Below, piece after piece: positions 6,755 through 12,546 of a stretch of 17,958 nt of DNA. A program made the translations under genes and the position numbers. This stretch comes from JANWZL01 sp037445185 (GTDB taxonomy: Bacteria > Pseudomonadota > Gammaproteobacteria > Burkholderiales > Thiobacillaceae). The DNA is taken from the NCBI GenBank assembly GCA_037445185.1, contig JBBIKZ010000047.1:1-17958 (forward strand), given 5' to 3'. The notes beneath the pieces were generated by a model that saw only the letters and a program-made list of their open reading frames with translations, ran no database searches and was not told the origin of the DNA. Position 1 is the first letter of the stretch, and every line of letters starts with the position of its first letter.

Positions 6755-7312
6755 ATGCTGACCCACCACGATCACGGTCTGCGCGCTCTGCTGGCCCGCT
6801 TCACGGCCTGGGAGCACCGCCTGGCCCTCCGCTTCAACCGACCCAATCGGCGGCGCGTCCTGTCCGCCTTCTTCGGTGCGGTGAGCCGCTTGGGCGATGG
6901 CCCGTTCTGGTATCTGCTGATGGCCGCCCTGCTGATCCTGTACGGCACGGCCGCCCTGGAACCGGTGTCGGTCATGGCCCTCGCCGGCATCGTCGGCACC
7001 CTGGTCTACAAGGGCATCAAGGCCGGCACCAGCCGACCGCGCCCCTGCCAGCGTCACCCCGACATCCGCCTGACCACGCTGCCGCTGGACCTGTACAGCT
7101 TTCCCTCCGGCCACACCCTGCACGCGGTGAGTCTCACCATCGTGGCGGTGGCCTACTACCCCTGGCTGGCCCCCTGGCTCGTGGGTTTCGCCCTGCTGGT
7201 GGCGGCCTCGCGCCTGATCCTGGGGCTGCATTACCTGTCCGACGTGTTGGTGGGCGCCCTGATCGGCGGCGTCATCGCCCTGGCGGGGCTCTATCTCGTA
7301 GGAAAGGTTTGA
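6755..7312 (+). CDS. PAP2-family membrane phosphatase
   Basis: The 185-residue integral membrane protein carries the full PAP2 signature. Lys89, Arg96 and Pro97 form KX6RP, PSGH is at 117-120, and Ser152-Arg153, His159 and Asp163 form SRX5HX3D. His120 and His159 are the acid/base and nucleophile positions in this family. Substrates include phosphatidate, undecaprenyl pyrophosphate and phosphatidylglycerophosphate; which applies here is open. Around five hydrophobic segments are visible. The ATG follows the glycosyltransferase stop with no gap (TAGATG), so translation is coupled. A phosphatase that yields diacylglycerol would supply an acceptor for a lipid glycosyltransferase. The miniature IS element begins directly after its stop codon. 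Confidence 0.92.
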   Translation: MLTHHDHGLRALLARFTAWEHRLALRFNRPNRRRVLSAFFGAVSRLGDGPFWYLLMAALLILYGTAALEPVSVMALAGIVGTLVYKGIKAGTSRPRPCQRHPDIRLTTLPLDLYSFPSGHTLHAVSLTIVAVAYYPWLAPWLVGFALLVAASRLILGLHYLSDVLVGALIGGVIALAGLYLVGKV

Positions 7313-7313
7313 C

Positions 7314-7550
7314 CCGTTGCGCGACAAGCCCCGCCGTTCAAGGCGGGGAAGGATAGCGCGGACGGCGTAGCCGTCCTTGGGTTTTAGCGTATCATTATGT
7401 TAAGGGCGGGGCACGCCCGGATCGCCTGTGAAGTGAGCGGTGCAGTAATGCCGCCAGCAGCAGGAACCCACCGAAGCGACTCATGGGCGGCTCAATACCG
7501 CCCATGAGCGCCGTAGGAATCTCCAGCCTTTAGGCCGGGGAGGATGTCAA
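7314..7550 (+). mobile_element. Miniature IS200/IS605-type element without transposase or tnpB
   Basis: Left-end structures, CCCCGCC/GGCGGGG (7329-7348) and GGACGGC/GCCGTCC (7360-7376), run directly into a right end (7424-7550) identical to 1-127. It has no coding capacity of note. The left boundary is placed after TTGAC (7309-7313), which resembles known insertion targets of the family such as TTGAT. This puts the first hairpin about 15 nt inside. The right boundary is the TCAA end. Like other family members it shows no target duplication. The element would need TnpA, and TnpB for any cleavage, from elsewhere in the genome. Confidence 0.7.
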
Positions 7551-7566
7551 TGCGGTTGTCGGCCGG
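7424..7566 (+). ncRNA. Omega-RNA scaffold and guide of the miniature element
   Basis: The scaffold covers 7424-7550, with the 11-bp stem CTCATGGGCGG/CCGCCCATGAG at 7480-7508. The first ~16 nt of flanking DNA (TGCGGTTGTCGGCCGG from 7551) would form the guide. It is base-for-base the scaffold found at 1-127 but with a different guide. A further stem, GGGCG/CGCCC, lies just upstream at 7404-7418 and may belong to the RNA. The true 5' end and promoter are not determined. Confidence 0.6.
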
Positions 7567-7577
7567 GGGGGCATGAG

Positions 7578-7648
7578 GTCGGCCTCAGGCCGACGCGGTT
7601 GACGATGCGATGGTCGATTGTCCGTCTGATGCCCGACCTGGAGGTCGG
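7578..7648. repeat. REP-like palindromes after the phospholipase gene
   Basis: GTCGGCC-TCA-GGCCGAC (7578-7594) and CCGACCT-GG-AGGTCGG (7633-7648) are perfect 7-bp stems with tiny loops. The first has the same geometry as GTCGGGC-TTC-GCCCGAC at 14709-14725. They lie at the 3' end of the minus-strand phospholipase gene without a T-tract, so REP-type elements fit better than terminators. Confidence 0.5.
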
Positions 7649-7659
7649 CGTGCGGCGGG

Positions 7660-8535
7660 TCAGGCGGCGGTGCCATCCCAGGCGGCTTCGCGGTCCTCGG
7701 GCTGGAACAGGTCGTGCGGCAGCGGCAGCAGGGCGCGCAGCTCTGCCCGCGTGAATGGGCTCAGCCGCGCCTTCTTGGTCACCGGGCAGAGCAGCTCCGC
7801 CTCCCAGGCCGGCGCCTCCCGGTTCAAGACGCGATTGAGCTGGGCGAGCCGGCCGGCGGTGGCCTGGATGTAGTCGTCGAAGCGCTGCCTGAGGGTGCGG
7901 TCCAGGCGCAGCAGCCGGTGGCAAGCCTGCGGGATGCGGGATCTGCGCAGGGCGCGGTCGGCGCGGGCCAGCAGGCGCACGGCCTTGAGCGCCAGGCTGC
8001 CGGAGCAGCCGAAATGGCGGGCGGCCAAGTCGGAGACATGCAGGTCGTTGTCCAGCAGCAGTTCCGCCGGGAGGGCGAAGGCGTGCCGCGCGATGTGGGC
8101 GTCCATGGCCCATTCGACGGCCACGTGGGTGAGCCAGGGGACGTCGGCGATGAGCTTCTCGTGCGCCGGCACGAAGTGATTGTGGGCGATCACGTCCACC
8201 AGCAGATGACTGGCATAGCCGACGGCGACGGCCTGTTCCGCATCGTCGCGGGCGGTCAGGAGCAGGTCGTGGGCGGTGGGCCAGCGGTGGGAGTGCCGGA
8301 AGGCGTCGCTCGCGAGACGCGGCCCCACGAGGGCGAGGTCGGGCAGGCAGGCGCCGGCCATGGCGAGCTGGGGGTGGCGCAGCACCGCCCGGCGCAGGGC
8401 GGGGTCCAGCAGGGGGACGGCCCAGATCAGGAGCTGGGCGAAATAGACGTGGGTGTGCAGGCCCCAGGCGAGGGCATCGCCGCTCGTGAGGAGCAGCGGG
8501 ACCGCATACAGCAGGAGACGGACCGCCTTGGCCAT
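7660..8535 (-). CDS. Secreted zinc-dependent phospholipase C-like protein
   Basis: The 291-residue protein has a signal peptide (residues 1-23, ending DALA) whose cleavage would leave Trp24 at the mature N-terminus. In Bacillus PC-PLC and S1/P1 nuclease the mature N-terminal Trp is a zinc ligand. Further on, His110-x3-Asp114-x5-His120 (GYASHLLVDVIAHNH) and His137-x3-Glu141 reproduce the family's trinuclear zinc spacing. Asp66 in ACLPDLAL and His81/83 are probable ligands. This supports a periplasmic or secreted hydrolase of phosphoesters, probably phospholipids. The C-terminal ~120 residues are Arg- and Leu-rich and not recognised. It is transcribed away from the nucleoside kinase gene. The exact substrate is uncertain. 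Confidence 0.8.
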   Translation of the reverse strand: MAKAVRLLLYAVPLLLTSGDALAWGLHTHVYFAQLLIWAVPLLDPALRRAVLRHPQLAMAGACLPDLALVGPRLASDAFRHSHRWPTAHDLLLTARDDAEQAVAVGYASHLLVDVIAHNHFVPAHEKLIADVPWLTHVAVEWAMDAHIARHAFALPAELLLDNDLHVSDLAARHFGCSGSLALKAVRLLARADRALRRSRIPQACHRLLRLDRTLRQRFDDYIQATAGRLAQLNRVLNREAPAWEAELLCPVTKKARLSPFTRAELRALLPLPHDLFQPEDREAAWDGTAA

Positions 8536-8660
8536 GCGCGCGATGATGGGCCCGAAGCGCGAAGGATTGATTGCAGGCGGATGATCGTTTCGTGACGGCT
8601 AGCGAGACAAATCCGTCGTTTGGGGCGAGAATCCGCCAAACGACTCGAGGGATCGTCACA
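8536..8660. promoter_or_regulatory. Divergent promoter region, phospholipase / nucleoside kinase
   Basis: The 125-bp spacer must hold both promoters, but no clear sigma-70 pair is seen. On the minus strand heptamers CCGTCAC (8598-8592), CGATCAT (8587-8581), CTGCAAT (8576-8570) and CCTTCGC (8565-8559) recur every 11 bp. This spacing is that of a Pho box, though the match is weak. A CATCAT sits ten bases beyond the last heptamer, very close to the ATG. Confidence 0.25.
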
Positions 8661-9596
8661 ATGCGCGCACTGATCTGCGGCTCCATGGCCTACGACACCA
8701 TCATGGTGTTCCACGACCGTTTCAAGCACCACATCCTGCCGGAACAAATTCATATCCTGAATGTCTCCTTCCTGGTGCCGGACATGCGGCGGGAGTTCGG
8801 CGGCTGCGCCGGCAACATCGCCTACAACCTCAAGCTCTTGGGGGGCGAGCCGCTGATCATGGCGACCGTGGGCGAGGATTTCGCGCCCTACGCCGAGCGC
8901 CTACAGATGCTCGACATCGAGGCCACGCACATCCGCGTCATCCCCGACACTTACACGGCCCAGGCCTTCATCACCACCGACCTGGACGACAATCAGATCA
9001 CCGCCTTCCACCCCGGGGCCATGAACGCCTCCCACGCCAACCGGGTCACAGAGGCATCGGGCATCAGGCTGGGCATCGTGGCGCCGGACGGACGCCAGGG
9101 TATGCTGGATCACGCCGCGCAGCTGCATGCGGCGGGCATCCCCTTCATCTTCGATCCGGGCCAGGGGCTGCCCATGTTCAACGGCGAGGAGTTGATGCAG
9201 TTCGTGCGCCAGGCGGATTACCTGACCCTCAACGATTACGAGGCCAAGCTCCTGCAGGAGCGCACCGGCGCGGGGCTGGACGAACTCGCGCGCGAGCTGC
9301 GGGCGCTCATCGTGACCCTGGGCGCCCAGGGCTCGGAAATCCGCGCCGACGGACAGCGACATCGCATCCCCCCGGCTCGGGCCGAGGCGGTGGTGGACCC
9401 GACCGGCTGTGGCGACGCCTATCGGGCCGGGCTCATGCACGGCATCCTGCAGGGCATGGACTGGCCCACCACCGGGCGACTGGCCGGATTGCTCGGCGCC
9501 ATCAAGATCGCCAGCCGCGGCGGACAGAATCACAGCTTCGACGCGGACGAGATCGCGCACCGTTTCAAGGCGGCATACGGTTATCACCTGCAGTAG
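8661..9596 (+). CDS. PfkB-family nucleoside kinase
   Basis: The 311-residue ribokinase-fold kinase closely resembles the Burkholderia thailandensis nucleoside kinase type, which phosphorylates adenosine, inosine and related nucleosides. It starts MRALICGSMAYDTIMVF, has the lid/substrate segment FGGCAGNIAYNLKLLGG (46-62), and ITAFHPGAM (113-121). It ends with the PfkB signature VVDPTGCGDAYRAGL, where Asp252 is the catalytic base and GCG forms the anion hole. The ATG at 8661 has GAGGGA eight bases upstream and fits the family start; an in-frame extension upstream is not conserved. Assigning the nucleoside over another sugar rests on remembered similarity. The next gene's Shine-Dalgarno overlaps its stop codon. 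Confidence 0.88.
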   Translation: MRALICGSMAYDTIMVFHDRFKHHILPEQIHILNVSFLVPDMRREFGGCAGNIAYNLKLLGGEPLIMATVGEDFAPYAERLQMLDIEATHIRVIPDTYTAQAFITTDLDDNQITAFHPGAMNASHANRVTEASGIRLGIVAPDGRQGMLDHAAQLHAAGIPFIFDPGQGLPMFNGEELMQFVRQADYLTLNDYEAKLLQERTGAGLDELARELRALIVTLGAQGSEIRADGQRHRIPPARAEAVVDPTGCGDAYRAGLMHGILQGMDWPTTGRLAGLLGAIKIASRGGQNHSFDADEIAHRFKAAYGYHLQ

Positions 9597-9605
9597 GAGG
9601 ACGGC

Positions 9606-10058
9606 ATGAAGACGACAGGATTGTGGTTGCTGCCCCTGGCCTTGCTCACCGCCGGTTGCGCCAGCGGCCTGGGCAGCGGCGACTACGAACGCCGCGAGGC
9701 GCGCCGGGTGTATGAGGTGAGGATGGGGGTGGTGGAGAACGTGCGCAGCGTGCGGCTCGAAGGCACCGAGTCCGGCGTGGGCACGGTGGCCGGCGCGGCG
9801 GTCGGCGGCATCGCCGGCAGCGAGATCGGGCGCGGCAAGGGCAGTGCGGTGGGTGCCGTGCTGGGCGCGGCGGTCGGCGGGGTGGCCGGCGCGGCGGCCG
9901 AGGAGGCCGTCACCCGCAAGCCGGGGCTCGAGATCACCGTGCGTCTCGATTCCGGCCGCACCATCGCCGTGGTCCAGGAGGACACGGGCGAGCGCTTCGC
10001 CGTCGGTGACCGCGTGCGCATCCTGGAATCGGGCGGTCAGGCGCGTGTGACGCACTGA
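9606..10058 (+). CDS. Outer-membrane lipoprotein with glycine-zipper (SlyB-like)
   Basis: The 150-residue product has a lipoprotein signal with lipobox LTAGC, making Cys18 the lipidated residue. The +2 residue Ala does not favour inner-membrane retention, so outer-membrane sorting is likely. Residues 57-98 are a long glycine zipper (GTVAGAAVGGIAG, GSAVGAVLGAAVGGVAG) like the Rickettsia 17-kDa antigen/SlyB family. A small C-terminal beta domain follows, with LEITVRLDSGRTIAVVQ. Such proteins are thought to stabilise the outer membrane. AGGAGG at 9595-9600 overlaps the kinase stop codon, so it is probably co-transcribed with that gene, although no functional link is evident. Confidence 0.88.
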   Translation: MKTTGLWLLPLALLTAGCASGLGSGDYERREARRVYEVRMGVVENVRSVRLEGTESGVGTVAGAAVGGIAGSEIGRGKGSAVGAVLGAAVGGVAGAAAEEAVTRKPGLEITVRLDSGRTIAVVQEDTGERFAVGDRVRILESGGQARVTH

Positions 10059-10090
10059 TCCGACGCGCAAAGGCCGGCCCGGTGTGTTTC

Positions 10091-10146
10091 AGGTCATCAA
10101 AGCTTCACACGCGTGTCACCTTGGCGTCACCCCGCCCCCGTACCGT
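10091..10146 (+). promoter_or_regulatory. Pho-box-like operator and promoter of olsBA
   Basis: Four heptamers occur at an exact 11-bp period: AGGTCAT (10091), GCTTCAC (10102), GTGTCAC (10113) and GCGTCAC (10124), each followed by four spacer bases. PhoB binds direct repeats of CTGTCAT-like heptamers spaced in this way. The array ends ten bases before TACCGT (10141-10146), the usual place for the -10 of a PhoB-activated promoter, which lacks a normal -35. Ornithine-lipid genes are PhoB-controlled in several bacteria, which fits. Confidence 0.6.
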
Positions 10147-10180
10147 AGGCGGTGGACCTGTCATCTGCGAGGGCTAGAGC

Positions 10181-10936
10181 ATGTTGCACGAGGCACTGAA
10201 CACTGAACGCAAGGCCAGGAACAACTTTAGCGTCGGCCTGGCGCTCCACCAGGATGAGGTGCGCGAGGCACAGCGCCTGCGCTACAAGGTCTTCGCCGAG
10301 GAGATGGGGGCGCGGCTGAACGGTCCCGAGCCCGGCGTGGACGCCGACCTGTACGACCCCTACTGCGACCACCTGCTGGTGCGTGACACCGACACCGGCG
10401 AGGTGGTGGGGACCTACCGCATCCTCAACCCGGTCAATGCCAAGCGCGTCGGCAGTTACTACAGCGAGCAGGAGTTCGACCTCACCCGGCTGCAGCACAT
10501 CCGTGCCCGGCTGGTCGAGCTGGGTCGCTCCTGCGTGCATCCGGACTACCGCAGCGGCAGCGTCATCACCCTGCTGTGGGCCGGCCTGGCGGAATACATG
10601 CTGAATAACCACTACGAATACCTGGTCGGCTGCGCCAGCATCGGCATGCAGGACGGCGGCCACAACGCCGCGGCGGTGTGGCACGCGGTCAAAACCAAGC
10701 ATCTCGGTCCGGTGGAGTGGCGGGTCTTCCCGCGCTGCCCGCTGCCGCTGGAGGCCCTGGACAGCGCGCCTGCCGCCGTCCTGCCGCCCCTGATCAAGGG
10801 CTATCTGCGCGTGGGCGCCTGGGTCATCGGCGAGCCGGCCTGGGACCCGGATTTCAACACCGCCGACCTGCCCATCCTGCTCGCCATGAAGAACATCAAC
10901 CGTGCCTACGCCCGGCATTTCCTGAAACAGGACTGA
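10181..10936 (+). CDS. olsB: Ornithine N-alpha-acyltransferase OlsB-like
   Basis: OlsB transfers a 3-hydroxyacyl chain from acyl-ACP to the alpha-amino group of ornithine, the first step of ornithine-lipid synthesis. The 251-residue protein has the GNAT-like start EVREAQRLRYKVFAEEMGARL (residues 24-44), CDHLLVRDTDTGEVVGTYRIL, ELGRSCVHPDYRSGSVITLLWAGLAEY, and LVGCASIGMQDG. All are family hallmarks. GAGGG at 10169-10173 lies seven bases before the ATG. Its stop overlaps the start of the partner acyltransferase gene (TGATG), the classical olsB-olsA layout, which is strong support for the assignment. Some related GNAT proteins act in other acylations, so the substrate is inferred from the pairing. 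Confidence 0.88.
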   Translation: MLHEALNTERKARNNFSVGLALHQDEVREAQRLRYKVFAEEMGARLNGPEPGVDADLYDPYCDHLLVRDTDTGEVVGTYRILNPVNAKRVGSYYSEQEFDLTRLQHIRARLVELGRSCVHPDYRSGSVITLLWAGLAEYMLNNHYEYLVGCASIGMQDGGHNAAAVWHAVKTKHLGPVEWRVFPRCPLPLEALDSAPAAVLPPLIKGYLRVGAWVIGEPAWDPDFNTADLPILLAMKNINRAYARHFLKQD

Positions 10937-11727
10937 TGCGTCTCAAGGCCTACCCGAAGCTGATCTGCCTGGGCCTGACCATCCTCAGCGGGGCCTTGAC
11001 CATCCTGCTGCTGTTTCCCTTCCTCAATGCCGTCGAGCGCGATCGCCGCGTGGTGGCCTGGGCGCGCAGGCTGCTCGCCTGCGTACGGGTGCGGGTGCGG
11101 CTAGCCGGCCGCCCGCCTGCCGTGCGCGGCGAGGGGGCGCTGATCGTCGCCAACCACGTCTCCTGGCTGGACATCCATGTGTTGCACAGCCTGCTCGCCA
11201 GCCGTTTCGTGTCCAAGGCCGAGGTGCGCGACTGGCCCCTGATCGGCTGGATGGCCGCCCGCGCCGGCACCGTGTATCTGGAGCGCGGCCGCAAGTCCGA
11301 CGCGCGCCGGGTGAACGAGGAGATGGCGCGACTGTTGCGCGAGGGGGCCTGCCTTGCCCTGTTCCCGGAGGGCACCACCACCGACGGCACCCGGCTGCTG
11401 CCGTTCTACCCCAGCCTGTTGCAGCCGGCGGTGGCGGCGGGCGCACGGGTCTGGCCGGCGGCCATCCGCTACCGGCATACCGACGGCCGCATCAACCTGG
11501 CCGCCGCCTACCACGACGACACCAGTCTGTGGCAGTCGCTCAGGCGCATCCTGGCGCAGGACGAGATCCTGGCCGAGGTGACCTTCCTGCCGCCCATCGC
11601 CTCAGCAGGCCTGACCCGACGCGAGCTGGCGCAACGCGCCGAGGCCGCTATCCGTGCGCACCTGGCTGCCGACGCGCATGGCAGCCAACCTGAAACACCC
11701 GACCATCCTCGAGCCGCAGGGCAGTGA
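10936..11727 (+). CDS. olsA: Lyso-ornithine lipid O-acyltransferase OlsA-like (PlsC family)
   Basis: This 263-residue 1-acyl-glycerol-phosphate acyltransferase family protein has the HX4D catalytic motif (His74, Asp79 in VANHVSWLD), GTVYLERGR (111-119) and FPEGTTTDG (143-151). A hydrophobic N-terminal anchor covers about residues 8-30. Next to olsB it most likely adds the second acyl chain to lyso-ornithine lipid at the inner membrane; PlsC activity on lysophosphatidate is the alternative. The ATG overlaps the olsB stop by one base, so translation is coupled. The last 80 bp overlap the 3' end of apaH on the opposite strand, so the C-terminal ~26 residues (after RAHLAAD) are shared with antisense coding sequence. 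Confidence 0.88.
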   Translation: MRLKAYPKLICLGLTILSGALTILLLFPFLNAVERDRRVVAWARRLLACVRVRVRLAGRPPAVRGEGALIVANHVSWLDIHVLHSLLASRFVSKAEVRDWPLIGWMAARAGTVYLERGRKSDARRVNEEMARLLREGACLALFPEGTTTDGTRLLPFYPSLLQPAVAAGARVWPAAIRYRHTDGRINLAAAYHDDTSLWQSLRRILAQDEILAEVTFLPPIASAGLTRRELAQRAEAAIRAHLAADAHGSQPETPDHPRAAGQ

Positions 11728-12475
11728 GCCGGCCACCCCAGAGACAGCCGGTGTCGAGCGCCACCACGTCGTCGCGGACATAGAGCCCCAGCGTGGACCA
11801 GTGGCCGAAGACCACGCGCACGTCGCGGCTTGATCTGCCGGGCATGTCGTACCAGGGGATCAGCTCAGACGGCGCCTCGGCAGGCGCGCATTTGTGCAGG
11901 AACTCCAGACCGCCGTCGGCGTGCAAAAAGCGCATCCGGGTCATGGCGTTGGCGATCATCCGCAGCCGGTCCTGGCCGCGCAAGGCATCGGACCAGTGGC
12001 GTGGTTCGTTGCCGTACATGTCGCGCAGGAAGGCGCGGTAGCGCGGGCCGCGCAGGGCGTCTTCCAGCTCGCGCGCCAGGGACTCGGCCTGCTGCGCCGT
12101 CCAGGTAGGCATGAGCCCGGCATGCACCATCAGCCAGCCGCCCTCGCGATGCAGCATGGGCCGGCGGCGCAGCCAGTCGAGGATGGCGGCCCGGTCGGGC
12201 GCCTCCAGGATCTCGGTCAGGGTGTCTTTGCGGTGCGGCGGCACGAAGCCCTCCGCCACCGCCAGCAGATGCAGATCATGATTGCCCAGGATGGCGACGA
12301 TGCCGTCGTCGTGCGCCATGCACCAGCGCAGCATGCCGAGCGAGTCCTCGCCGCGGTTGACCAGGTCGCCGGTGAGCCAGAGGCGGTCGCGCCGGGGGTC
12401 GTGCGCGATCGCGTCGAGCAGTTCGTGAAAGGCGGTCAGACAGCCCTGCACGTCGCCGATGGCATAGGTGGGCAC
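11648..12475 (-). CDS. apaH: Symmetrical bis(5'-nucleosyl)-tetraphosphatase
   Basis: ApaH hydrolyses Ap4A to two ADP and can also remove Np4 caps from mRNA. The calcineurin-like metal motifs are clear: YAIGDVQGC, LWLTGDLVNRGEDS, AILGNHDLHLL, LMVHAGLMP, and later VVFGHWSTLG with VVALDTGCLWGG. A GTG at 12475 is taken as start because it aligns exactly with the usual short N-terminus (one residue, then x-x-Y-x-I-G-D). It gives 275 residues, close to E. coli's 280. The in-frame ATG at 12511 would add 12 residues but lies inside both divergent promoters. Its 3' end overlaps olsA by 80 bp. In E. coli apaH lies with other genes, so this neighbourhood is different. Confidence 0.94.
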   Translation of the reverse strand: MPTYAIGDVQGCLTAFHELLDAIAHDPRRDRLWLTGDLVNRGEDSLGMLRWCMAHDDGIVAILGNHDLHLLAVAEGFVPPHRKDTLTEILEAPDRAAILDWLRRRPMLHREGGWLMVHAGLMPTWTAQQAESLARELEDALRGPRYRAFLRDMYGNEPRHWSDALRGQDRLRMIANAMTRMRFLHADGGLEFLHKCAPAEAPSELIPWYDMPGRSSRDVRVVFGHWSTLGLYVRDDVVALDTGCLWGGRLTALRLEDGRVFQVGCHARRQPGAHG

Positions 12476-12495
12476 GATGGGTCTCGCGGGCGGTG

Positions 12496-12515
12496 TAAAA
12501 TCGACCCCCATTGTA
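12496..12515. promoter_or_regulatory. Overlapping divergent -10 elements for rep and apaH
   Basis: TAAAAT (12496-12501, plus strand) is a good -10 for rep, with a start near 12508. TACAAT (12515-12510, minus strand) is a good -10 for apaH, with a start near 12503. The two start sites fall in each other's -10, so only one polymerase could bind at a time. Neither has a good -35. Confidence 0.4.
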
Positions 12516-12546
12516 CCGGGTCGCCCAGCACGGCTCGTCAGACTGC

